Source: CAVPGH01 sp046726955
GTDB taxonomy: Bacteria; Acidobacteriota; Vicinamibacteria; Fen-336
NCBI GenBank assembly: GCA_046726955.1
Contig: JBKPBQ010000284.1
Location: 1 to 14,254 of the forward strand
Direction: 5' to 3'
DNA: 14,254 nucleotides
Below, one piece after another: positions 1-5,610 of this stretch (position 1 is its first letter; every line of letters starts with the position of its first letter). Both the position numbers and the translations under genes were made by a program. The notes below the pieces were generated by a model, which had not been told where the DNA came from, searched no databases, and saw only the letters and a program-made list of their open reading frames with translations.

Positions 1-364
1 CCACGCATTCCACGGGCAGCGGCTCCGTGCGTTGCACGAGCATCGAGCGCCCGTCGAGCTGCTCGCGCTCGCTCCGCAGCTCCGCCGGGTACTCGTCGAC
101 GTCGGCCGTGATGACGTGGTGCGGTACGACGTCCGCGAGCTTCCGGAACCAGAAGAGCGAGAGCTGCGTGAGTACCGTGCCCTTGCCCGGAATTCCCGTG
201 GGCAGGACGACGTCGAAGGCGCTCAGGCGGTCCGTCGCCACCACGAGCAGCCGATCTTCCCCGACCGCGTAGACGTCGCGCACCTTCCCGCGTCGGAAGA
301 GCGGAAGCGAGAGTCGGCTCTCGAGGAGGGGGGCTCGAGTCGAGAGCGGGAGGATCGTGGTCAA
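1..364 (-). CDS. purC: Phosphoribosylaminoimidazole-succinocarboxamide synthase (SAICAR synthetase), N-terminal part
   Basis: PurC joins CAIR and aspartate with ATP to give SAICAR in cytoplasmic de novo purine synthesis. The 121 residues in the window, read on the minus strand, contain hallmark family blocks: GKVRD at residues 26-30 (nucleotide-binding start of the fold), ATDRLSAFDVVLP at 43-55, a GKG..LTQLS..WF block at 61-72, and LVQRTEPLPVECV at 109-121. The leading LPLFRRGKVRD stretch and this motif set fit the longer, yeast-like PurC form of about 300 residues, so over half the protein lies outside the window. The chosen start is TTG at 364, because GAGGAG (374-379) sits 9 bases upstream and no in-frame ATG or GTG offers a better choice. 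The gene follows a terminator and has its own candidate promoter, so it is probably transcribed separately from the DUF4097 operon. The family call is very secure; the exact start is likely. Confidence 0.93.
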   Translation of the reverse strand, partial: MTTILPLSTRAPLLESRLSLPLFRRGKVRDVYAVGEDRLLVVATDRLSAFDVVLPTGIPGKGTVLTQLSLFWFRKLADVVPHHVITADVDEYPAELRSEREQLDGRSMLVQRTEPLPVECV

Positions 365-410
365 GCGAAAGGACTCCTCACTCCGTGGGAGGGGGCGATC
401 GAGGGGGAGG

Positions 411-440
411 AGTCTACAAGAAACGTCGTCCGCGAGGCAA
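411..440 (-). promoter_or_regulatory. Candidate sigma-70-type promoter for purC
   Basis: On the minus strand TTGCCT (-35, plus positions 435-440) is followed after 18 bases by TAGACT (-10, plus positions 411-416). Each hexamer matches the consensus at four of six positions. It lies just downstream of the terminator that ends the DUF4097 operon and about 47 bases upstream of the purC TTG start, which would give a leader of about 40 bases. The position is right but the hexamers are imperfect. Confidence 0.4.
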
Positions 441-445
441 GAACG

Positions 446-465
446 AAAAAACGGACGCCCGTCCG
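446..465 (-). terminator. Rho-independent terminator of the sigma/DUF4097 operon
   Basis: On the minus strand the stem CGGAC / GTCCG (plus positions 461-465 and 452-456) closes a four-base GGGC loop and is followed at once by six T residues (plus positions 446-451). It starts 16 bases after the TAG stop of the DUF4097 gene. A second GTCCGC just upstream could form a competing stem. The G+C-rich stem plus T-tract is the textbook arrangement and stands out in this GC-rich sequence. Confidence 0.85.
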
Positions 466-481
466 GCGGAGCGGACGCTTC

Positions 482-1867
482 CTACTGCTCGTGCGAGGCG
501 GTGGCCGTGCGCTCCTCGACGGTGACGTCGCCGTCGGCGGTGAGCTTCACGAGCGCGCCGCCGGTTCCCACGGAGCCGTGCGCCGTCTTGTCGCTGCGGG
601 TGAGCGAGAGACCGGCGACGTCCACGGCCACGTCTCCCCGGCGCGCCTCCGCCTGCAGCTCGAAGCGGCTGCCCGCGGGAACCTCGAGCCGGATCCCGCC
701 ATTGCGCGCGCGCACGTCCACGGGGTCGGCGAGCGGCCCCTGGAGCGCTATGCGCACGGAGCCGCGCTCGAGGTCCACGTCCACGGGCCCCCGCACGTCG
801 TCGAGCTCGACGTCGGAGCCCGAGGCCTTGACCTTCACGCCCTTCTCGACGCCCTTCGCGCGCACCCCGCCGTGCGACACCGTGACTTCGGCGGGCCCGG
901 CCACGTCCTCGAGCTCGACATCGTTGTGCGTCGTCTGCGCCACCACCGCGCCCTTCACCTCGCGAACCTTCACGCCGCCGTGCTCGACCTTCACGCGCGC
1001 CTCGCCCTCCACGGAAGACACCTCGACGTCGTTGAACGAGCTCTCGACCGCGGCCTTTCCCGCGACGCCGCGGACCACGACCCCGCCGTGCTCGCTCTTG
1101 ATCCGCAAATCTCCCCGCACGTCGTCGAGCTCCACGTCGCCGTAGGCGTGGTCGATCTCGAGGCCGCCCACGGACCCCGCCTTCACCGAGCCGTGCTGGG
1201 TCTCGAAGGTCGCCTTTCCCGCGACGTTGCGCACGTCCACGTCCCCGTGCCGGGCGCTCAAGGTGAGGCCGCCCTCCACGTCGGAAACGGTGACGTCGCC
1301 GTGCCGGCTCTTCACGTCCACCGCGCCCTTGACGCGCAGGACGCGCACGTCGTCGAAGCTGGCGGTGACGTCCGCGGAGGCCGCGTCCTCGACGTCCACC
1401 TCGCCGTGCTCGTTCGTGACCACGACCGGCGTGCCCGGCGGAACGGAGAGCGTCAGGTGCGTCTCGAACCCGACGTTGTCGTCGCGGCCCACGTCGTCCC
1501 GGTTCGTCGTCACCCTCACGACGCCGCCCGCGGCATCCATGCGCGCGGAGATGCGGCCGGAGAACTCGCGGGCCTGCTCCTCCGTCGGCCGGTAGACGAC
1601 CTTGCGCATGGTGAGCTTGACCTCTCCGGGCTCGCCCGCCGTCACCTGCACGCGCCCGAAGGCGTTCGTCACCTCCACCCGGGCTCCCGCGGGCGCGTCC
1701 ACGCGAGCCGTGTCCTCGAACGAGAACGACGGTCCGTAGAACCGGCCGCCGAGGACGCGGCAGCCCTGGGGCCCGATGTCCACGTGGCTGCGGACGGCCC
1801 ACGCCGTCTCCAGCGCCGCCCCCGCGCCGAGGATCAGGAGGAGCAGCCCGATCTTGCGCGCCGTCAT
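482..1867 (-). CDS. Exported or membrane-anchored DUF4097-family beta-repeat protein
   Basis: This is a 461-residue protein of the DUF4097 (putative adhesin) type; its molecular role is unknown. The N-terminus MTARKIGLLLLILGAGAALE is a basic start plus hydrophobic stretch, so it is a signal peptide or membrane anchor, and the rest should lie outside the inner membrane. Residues 154-371 contain about thirteen tandem units of 17-18 residues. Each starts with H/F/Y-G/N-x-V and carries alternating V/D residues, the pattern of a beta-solenoid. The region after the repeats (372-461) is a looser continuation with the same short-strand pattern. The ATG at 1867 overlaps the stop of the upstream small membrane gene (ATGA), implying translational coupling. 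Longer in-frame readings upstream would overrun that gene and are rejected. It is the last gene of the sigma-factor operon, followed by a strong terminator, and is a likely effector or sensor of that system. Confidence 0.85.
   Translation of the reverse strand: MTARKIGLLLLILGAGAALETAWAVRSHVDIGPQGCRVLGGRFYGPSFSFEDTARVDAPAGARVEVTNAFGRVQVTAGEPGEVKLTMRKVVYRPTEEQAREFSGRISARMDAAGGVVRVTTNRDDVGRDDNVGFETHLTLSVPPGTPVVVTNEHGEVDVEDAASADVTASFDDVRVLRVKGAVDVKSRHGDVTVSDVEGGLTLSARHGDVDVRNVAGKATFETQHGSVKAGSVGGLEIDHAYGDVELDDVRGDLRIKSEHGGVVVRGVAGKAAVESSFNDVEVSSVEGEARVKVEHGGVKVREVKGAVVAQTTHNDVELEDVAGPAEVTVSHGGVRAKGVEKGVKVKASGSDVELDDVRGPVDVDLERGSVRIALQGPLADPVDVRARNGGIRLEVPAGSRFELQAEARRGDVAVDVAGLSLTRSDKTAHGSVGTGGALVKLTADGDVTVEERTATASHEQ
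755..1408 (-). repeat. Coding tandem repeat, 54-bp period (18-residue unit), in the DUF4097 gene
   Basis: Repeat anchors H/F/Y/G/R-x-x-V fall at residues 154, 171, 189, 207, 225, 242, 260, 278, 296, 314, 332, 350 and 368 of the protein. Spacing is 17 or 18 residues throughout. From residue 260 on, units alternate between an HGGV-type and an (F/H)NDV- or SDV-type start, giving a 36-residue super-period. The DNA copies are diverged, so the repeat is much clearer in protein than in nucleotides. Confidence 0.85.
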
Positions 1868-2070
1868 CGCGACGCTCCCGCGGCGGCGCGGCCAGTGTAG
1901 AAGCTCGCGAGCTCGAGACCTCCCCAGAGGATCAGGCTCAGCGGCCACCAGGTGCGCAGGGTGGGCAGGAGGTCGAGGCGGCCGAGGTTCGAGAGGAGCC
2001 ACAGCACGCCCACGGCGACGCAGCAGATCCCGAGGGCGAGCCCCTCCACGCTAAAGGCGCGTGTCGCCAC
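1864..2070 (-). CDS. Small LiaF/DUF5668-type membrane protein
   Basis: This 68-residue protein has two hydrophobic segments, about residues 9-27 and 41-58, separated by the turn NLGRLD (28-33). That layout matches the LiaI/LiaF-like transmembrane region (DUF5668). The same pattern (NLG.LD, then WPL.LI..G) occurs at the C-terminus of the protein encoded just upstream, so the two probably arose by duplication. The start is GTG at 2070, preceded by GGAGGG (2076-2081) at 5 bases. The gene overlaps the upstream gene by 20 bases and shares ATGA with the DUF4097 gene downstream, so the three are tightly coupled. LiaF-type proteins elsewhere act in envelope-stress sensing. A role of that kind here is inferred from context only. 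Confidence 0.75.
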   Translation of the reverse strand: MATRAFSVEGLALGICCVAVGVLWLLSNLGRLDLLPTLRTWWPLSLILWGGLELASFYTGRAAAGASR

Positions 2071-2593
2071 CGACGCCCTCCTCGGCCTTGCGCTTCTGGA
2101 TCGAGCCCTTGATGAAGAAGGCGCCCGCCACGATGAGGAGCAGCGGCCAGAAGCGCGCGAGCTTGTCGAAGTCGAGCCAGCCGAGGTTGTGGGCGAGGAA
2201 GACGATGCCCATCACCACGAGGGTGATTCCCCACGCCGGAGACTCGGAGACCTTCTCCTCCTCGACGGGCACGCCGCCGAGGAAGCGCTGGTTGATCGCG
2301 GTCGCCCCCTTCCAGGCGTCGATGAGCCCGAAGAGCAGGATGAAGGGGATGAAGAACGCGAACGGGAAGGGATTGCCGTGCGCGACGAGGCTGATGCTCC
2401 CCACGAATCCGGCGAAGAAGACGAGCGCCTTCGCGAGCTCGCCGTTGTAGACCTGTCCCAGACCCGGGAAGAGCAGCGAGAAGATGACGGCGAGCCACGG
2501 GTTCTTGGGCAGCGCCGTGGTCGCGGCCGGCACGGGCCGGGAGAGCGGCGGCGGTGTCGTCGTCGTCTGCGGTTCGAGCGGCTGGCTGCTCAT
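2051..2593 (-). CDS. Polytopic membrane protein with C-terminal LiaF/DUF5668 domain
   Basis: This 180-residue protein has three parts. Residues 1-30 are a Pro/Thr-rich, probably disordered N-terminus. Residues 31-100 form a hydrophobic module containing LLFPGLGQVYNGELAKAL (40-57), a motif seen in TM2-like and DUF5683-like small membrane proteins. Residues 121-163 form a two-helix DUF5668-like module around NLGWLDFDKLARFWPLLLI, paralogous to the next gene's product. About five membrane segments are expected, with a basic tail (IQKRK). The start is ATG at 2593, with GGAGGA (2602-2607) 8 bases upstream. An earlier in-frame reading would run into the anti-sigma gene and was rejected. The gene lies 41 bases after the anti-sigma stop, in the same operon. 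No enzymatic motif is visible. Confidence 0.8.
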   Translation of the reverse strand: MSSQPLEPQTTTTPPPLSRPVPAATTALPKNPWLAVIFSLLFPGLGQVYNGELAKALVFFAGFVGSISLVAHGNPFPFAFFIPFILLFGLIDAWKGATAINQRFLGGVPVEEEKVSESPAWGITLVVMGIVFLAHNLGWLDFDKLARFWPLLLIVAGAFFIKGSIQKRKAEEGVGGDTRL

Positions 2594-2608
2594 CGAATCA
2601 TTCCTCCG

Positions 2609-2623
2609 CGGGGTTCGTCCCCG
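2609..2623 (-). other. Small GC hairpin in the anti-sigma/membrane-protein gap
   Basis: CGGGG and CCCCG flank a five-base loop in the only notable gap (41 bases) inside the sigma operon, just ahead of the ribosome binding site at 2602-2607. No T-tract follows, so it is not a full intrinsic terminator. It could be an mRNA processing or stability element, or chance in GC-rich DNA. Confidence 0.3.
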
Positions 2624-2634
2624 TTCAATCGGTT

Positions 2635-3258
2635 CTACGCGTCGTGCCGGGTGCCGGTTCGGAAACTCTCGGCGAAGAGCTGGGACACCGGGCGTCCGGT
2701 GCTCCGCTTCTTCTCCTCCTCGGATGCGTTGCGCCGCCGCTCGAGGAGCTGGCGGTAGTCGTTCACGCGGTCGTTCATGCGGTCGAGCCGCCCCTCGAAG
2801 GCGGTGCCGATCACGACGCCGAGGATGCGCACGTCCTCCACGAGGCGGTCCTTCCTCTCCAGCAGGAAGCTCCCCGCCGTCACCGTGCGGTCCACGAGAC
2901 GCGTGGCCGCGCGCGTCGGCGCCTCCGGCCCGGTCACGAGCAGGAACGCTCCCGCGGCCACGAGCGCGAAGCCGGCGGCCGCGGCCTGGAGCCAGGAGGG
3001 CACGAGCATCGGTCGCACCACCCTGACGGGCGCGCGCGGCCGGAGGAGCGCGGCGGTGGCGACGCGATCGGCGAGGTCCGCGCTCGGCTCGAGAGCGGGG
3101 AAGCCCCGGAGCGCGTCGACGACTTCGCCGAGTGCCATCGCGAGCGCGCGGCAGTCCGCGCACTCCGCGAGGTGCGCCTCGACCTCTGCGCGTACGTCGG
3201 GGGCGAGGACGCCCTCGTGATGGTCGGAAAGCAGCTCTTCGACGCGGCGGCAGTCCAT
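2635..3258 (-). CDS. Zinc-finger (ZAS-type) anti-sigma factor, single-pass membrane protein
   Basis: This 207-residue protein should bind and hold the ECF sigma factor encoded just upstream. Residues 1-50 form an anti-sigma domain with the zinc-binding motif His29-x3-Cys33-x2-Cys36 (HLAECADC), plus an early Cys3. A hydrophobic segment at about 88-109 (WLQAAAAGFALVAAGAFLLV) would cross the inner membrane once, leaving residues 110-207 in the periplasm. That part is charged and helical-looking (RLDRMNDRVNDYRQLLERRR) and ends in a basic, unstructured tail. The ATG at 3258 lies 8 bases after the sigma stop, and its GAGGG ribosome site (3264-3268) overlaps the sigma stop codon. This order and spacing are typical of ECF sigma/anti-sigma pairs. 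The release trigger, whether redox or proteolysis, cannot be read from sequence. Confidence 0.88.
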   Translation of the reverse strand: MDCRRVEELLSDHHEGVLAPDVRAEVEAHLAECADCRALAMALGEVVDALRGFPALEPSADLADRVATAALLRPRAPVRVVRPMLVPSWLQAAAAGFALVAAGAFLLVTGPEAPTRAATRLVDRTVTAGSFLLERKDRLVEDVRILGVVIGTAFEGRLDRMNDRVNDYRQLLERRRNASEEEKKRSTGRPVSQLFAESFRTGTRHDA

Positions 3259-3266
3259 GGGTACCC

Positions 3267-3842
3267 TCACGTGCGGAAGGCGAGTGCTTCGCGCTTGCCG
3301 AGCAGGCGCTTGGCGAGCTCGAGCCGGGCGCGATTGATGCGGCTCTTCACGGTGCCGAGGGGAAGCTGCAGGGAGGACGCGATCTCGTCGTAGGGCAGGC
3401 CCTGCAGGTCGCAGAGGATGAGCGGGAGGCGCAGGTCGGGAGGCAGCGCGCGCAGCCCACGGTGGACGGGCCGCCGGCGCTCCTCGCGCTCGATGGCGGG
3501 AAGCGGCCCCTCTTCCGTCGAAGGCATGACGTCCACGATCTCCGGATCCTCCACGCGGCGCATCCTCTCCTGCCGTCGCCGCCGATACTGGTCGATGGCC
3601 TGGTTGCGGGCCACCGCCATCAGCCAGGCCGTGAACGACCCGTCTCCGGCGCGGTAGCGGTCGAGCGACTGGTACACCTTGACGAAGATCTCCTGGGTCA
3701 GGTCCTCGGCCTCGTCCACCCGTCCCGTGAACCGGTAGGCGAGGGCGAAGACGCGGCGGGTGTGGCGAGTCACCAGCTCCCGCCAGGCCGCTTCGTCCCC
3801 TCCCCGACACCGGGGCAGGAGGTCGCTGTCGTTGTCGGTCAA
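3267..3842 (-). CDS. ECF (group 4) RNA polymerase sigma factor
   Basis: From the TTG start this is a 191-residue ECF sigma factor, within the normal family length. Region 2 covers about 20-90, with LTQEIFVKVYQSLDRY at 48-63 followed by the W/AVARNQAIDQYRRRR segment (73-90) that contacts the -10 element. Region 4 covers about 128-181, with LPPDLRLPLILCDLQGLPYDEIA and the helix-turn-helix PLGTVKSRINRARLELAKRL. The TTG at 3842 has AAGGA (3848-3852) 5 bases upstream. An ATG further upstream at 3980 is in frame, but it lies inside the predicted -10 hexamer, so it cannot be on the transcript from that promoter. The gene leads an operon with its anti-sigma factor and three envelope proteins, which implies an envelope-stress regulon that may include its own operon. 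Confidence 0.9.
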   Translation of the reverse strand: MTDNDSDLLPRCRGGDEAAWRELVTRHTRRVFALAYRFTGRVDEAEDLTQEIFVKVYQSLDRYRAGDGSFTAWLMAVARNQAIDQYRRRRQERMRRVEDPEIVDVMPSTEEGPLPAIEREERRRPVHRGLRALPPDLRLPLILCDLQGLPYDEIASSLQLPLGTVKSRINRARLELAKRLLGKREALAFRT

Positions 3843-3961
3843 GCCGTTCCTTGCAGGCTCCAGGCCGCGAACCCCTGCCACCAGACCGGAACGGGCCGGG
3901 AGGGACTCGAGTTCAACAAATGCTGTCCCGACCGGGGTTTGCCGGGCAGAAGTCGCGGGGT

Positions 3962-3991
3962 TTGACGCTCGCTCGCGCATTGTAGTAGAGT
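3962..3991 (+). promoter_or_regulatory. Candidate divergent promoter for the flippase-like/nrdR operon
   Basis: TTGACG (3962-3967) and TAGAGT (3986-3991) are separated by 18 bases; they match the consensus at five and four of six positions. The element overlaps the minus-strand sigma promoter, so the two polymerases would compete for the same DNA. Transcription would begin near 3998, about 50 bases before the GTG at 4049. Confidence 0.4.
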
Positions 3992-4007
3992 GCGATTAGG
4001 CTATCAA
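3979..4007 (-). promoter_or_regulatory. Strong sigma-70-type promoter of the ECF sigma operon
   Basis: On the minus strand TTGATA (plus positions 4002-4007) and TACAAT (plus positions 3979-3984) are separated by 17 bases. Each hexamer matches the consensus at five of six positions, and the surrounding DNA is locally AT-richer than the window. Transcription would begin near 3972, leaving a leader of about 130 bases before the TTG start. This suggests basal housekeeping expression of the sigma/anti-sigma pair. Confidence 0.7.
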
Positions 4008-4048
4008 GTCTTTGAAGCAAAAGAGTTTGTGAGAATGAAGAGCGCAGC

Positions 4049-5089
4049 GTGAGCGGAGCGCAACGGAGTCGGCTGGCCGTGGGGGGGATTCTCGCCCTTC
4101 TTCTTCTTTATTGGGTGTTCCGGGGGACCGACCTCAAGACCTTGGGCCGGGTCCTCGCCGGCGCCCGCCCGGGGTACCTCCTGGGAGTCGTGGCCGTCAC
4201 CGTCGTCGTGTATCTCGTCCGATCCTGGCGCTGGGGCTACCTCCTCGCCCCGCTCGCCCGGGTGCCGCTCCTCGACCTCTTCTCCGCGACCATGGTCGGC
4301 TTCGGCTCTGCGATGATCATCCCGCGCGCCGCGGAAATCCTACGGCCGTTCCTCGTGTCGCGCCGGCACCCCGTCACAGTGTCGGCGGGGTTCGCGACGA
4401 TCATCCTCGAGCGGATCGTCGACCTCCTGACTGTGCTCGGTCTCCTCGGGGTCTATCTCTACGTGCTCGAGCCGCCGGCCGCCCAGACGCGCGGCCCGCT
4501 GCTCGATCTGCTGCAGAAGGGAGGGCTCCTCGTGGGCGCGGGAGCGATCGTGCTCGTCGTCGTGCTCTTCGCGTTCCACGTCCACGCCGAGCGGGCGCTC
4601 GCCGTCTGCGACCGCGTGCTCCAGAAGCTTCCCGCGTGGCTCAGGAGGCCCCTCGCGGGAATCCTCCGATCGTTCTCCGAGGGGCTCGCGGTGCTGCAGG
4701 CTCCAGCGCTCCATCTCCTCGCCATCGCCGCGCAGTCGCTCGTGGTCTGGGTCCTGATCGCGTTCGGCTTCCACCTCGTGCACCTCGCCTTCGGACTCGA
4801 CCTCCCCTTCCGCGCGACGTTCCTTCTCATCGCGTTCCTCACCGTCGGGGTGGCGATCCCCACCCCCGGCATGGTGGGAGGGTTCCACGCCTTCTACCTG
4901 CTCGCGCTCAGCGAAGCGTTCGGCGTCGACAAGGACGAAGCGCGGGCGATCGGCCTCGCCGCCCACGCCCTCACGACGCTTCCCGTCGTCGTGCTCGGCC
5001 TCGCCTTCCTGGGTCGGGAAGGCATCTCTCTCGGCCGCGTCGCCCAGATGAGCGACGCCGCGGCTCCTCCCCAGGAGGTACGAACGTGA
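4049..5089 (+). CDS. Polytopic membrane protein, LPG-synthase-TM / flippase-like family (UPF0104 type)
   Basis: This 346-residue integral membrane protein belongs to the transmembrane domain family shared by lysylphosphatidylglycerol synthases (MprF N-terminus) and AglD-like proteins. Several long hydrophobic segments span most of the length. Family signatures are visible: PRAAEILRPFLVSRR (92-106), the ERIVDLLTVL segment (121-130) and the PTPGMVGGFHAF loop (270-281). No cytosolic aminoacyl-transferase domain follows, so it is not a complete LPG synthase. Stand-alone members are usually annotated as lipid or lipid-glycan flippase-like proteins, and the substrate cannot be predicted here. The start is GTG at 4049 with only a weak purine-rich site (GAAGAG) upstream. 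A five-codon ORF beginning at ATG 4035 ends in the TGA that overlaps this GTG. The stop overlaps the nrdR start, so the two genes are co-translated. Confidence 0.82.
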   Translation: MSGAQRSRLAVGGILALLLLYWVFRGTDLKTLGRVLAGARPGYLLGVVAVTVVVYLVRSWRWGYLLAPLARVPLLDLFSATMVGFGSAMIIPRAAEILRPFLVSRRHPVTVSAGFATIILERIVDLLTVLGLLGVYLYVLEPPAAQTRGPLLDLLQKGGLLVGAGAIVLVVVLFAFHVHAERALAVCDRVLQKLPAWLRRPLAGILRSFSEGLAVLQAPALHLLAIAAQSLVVWVLIAFGFHLVHLAFGLDLPFRATFLLIAFLTVGVAIPTPGMVGGFHAFYLLALSEAFGVDKDEARAIGLAAHALTTLPVVVLGLAFLGREGISLGRVAQMSDAAAPPQEVRT

Positions 5090-5547
5090 AGTGCCCCTTC
5101 TGCTCGCATCTCGAAGACAAGGTCGTGGACTCGCGGGAGAGCAAGGAGGGCGAGGTGATCCGCCGCCGCCGCGAGTGCCTGAGCTGCGGCAAGCGGTTCA
5201 CGTCCTACGAGCGGATCGACCAGATCCCGCACCTCGTGGTCAAGAAGGACGGCCGCCGCGAGCGCTTCGACCGGGAGAAGGTGCTGGCCGGGCTCCTCAA
5301 GGCCTGCGAGAAGCGGCCCGTTCCCGTGAAGACGCTCGAGAGCATCGCGGACCGCGTGGAGGGGATGGTCCACGAGAGCCCCGACCGCGAGGTGCCGTCC
5401 GACATGATCGGCGAGTTCCTGATGGAGCGCCTGCGGGAGCTCGACAAGGTGGCCTTCGTCCGCTTCGCGTCGGTCTATCGCGACTTCAAGGACGTGGACC
5501 AGTTCATGGCGACACTCAAGGGCCTGCTCGAGGGAACGCGAGACTAG
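5086..5547 (+). CDS. nrdR: Transcriptional repressor NrdR (zinc ribbon plus ATP cone)
   Basis: NrdR represses ribonucleotide reductase genes in response to ATP/dATP bound at its ATP cone. The product has 153 residues, the normal family length. The zinc ribbon is formed by Cys3-x2-Cys6 (KCPFC) and Cys31-x2-Cys34 (CLSCG), with the conserved VVDSRESKEG between them (13-22). An RRRECLSCGKRFTSYER block at 27-43 is typical of the family. The ATP cone spans about 49-139 (VVKKDGRRERFDREKVLAGL, ending in FVRFASVYRDFKDVDQF). The start is GTG at 5086, overlapping the TGA of the upstream membrane gene. AGGAGGT (5073-5079) at 6 bases is the best ribosome site in the window. No ribonucleotide reductase gene lies nearby, so it acts in trans. 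I did not find an AT-rich NrdR box here. Confidence 0.97.
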   Translation: MKCPFCSHLEDKVVDSRESKEGEVIRRRRECLSCGKRFTSYERIDQIPHLVVKKDGRRERFDREKVLAGLLKACEKRPVPVKTLESIADRVEGMVHESPDREVPSDMIGEFLMERLRELDKVAFVRFASVYRDFKDVDQFMATLKGLLEGTRD

Positions 5548-5557
5548 TACGGGAAGG

Positions 5558-5596
5558 CGTGTGGCTCGAGGCGCGCGCGCCTCGCGGTAGCACACG
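5558..5596. terminator. GC-rich hairpin between convergent genes, possible bidirectional terminator
   Basis: An 18-base perfect palindrome (5567-5584, CGAGGCGCG and its complement) is extended outward by CGTGTG...GCT on the left and AGC...CACACG on the right, with small bulges. It fills the 63-base gap between nrdR and the convergent vWA-FHA gene. A second tiny hairpin (CTTCG-TTA-CGAAG, 5598-5610) abuts the stop codon of the latter. There is no T-tract on either strand, so termination is plausible but not proven. Confidence 0.45.
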
Positions 5597-5610
5597 ACTT
5601 CGTTACGAAG

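Noticed and set aside
32..1900. A long plus-strand open frame opposite purC and the DUF4097 gene
   Set aside because: Its product is rich in His, Arg, Ala and Asp with no domain sense. It is the antisense shadow of two recognisable minus-strand genes in GC-rich DNA.
1868..2002. An N-terminal extension of the DUF4097 protein
   Set aside because: It overlaps the 68-residue membrane gene in another frame and would put the signal peptide in the interior. The ATGA junction at 1864-1867 is the natural start.
3843..3980. An extended N-terminus of the sigma factor starting at ATG 3980
   Set aside because: The ATG lies within the predicted -10 hexamer, the extension has no sigma-family character, and TTG 3842 has a good ribosome site.
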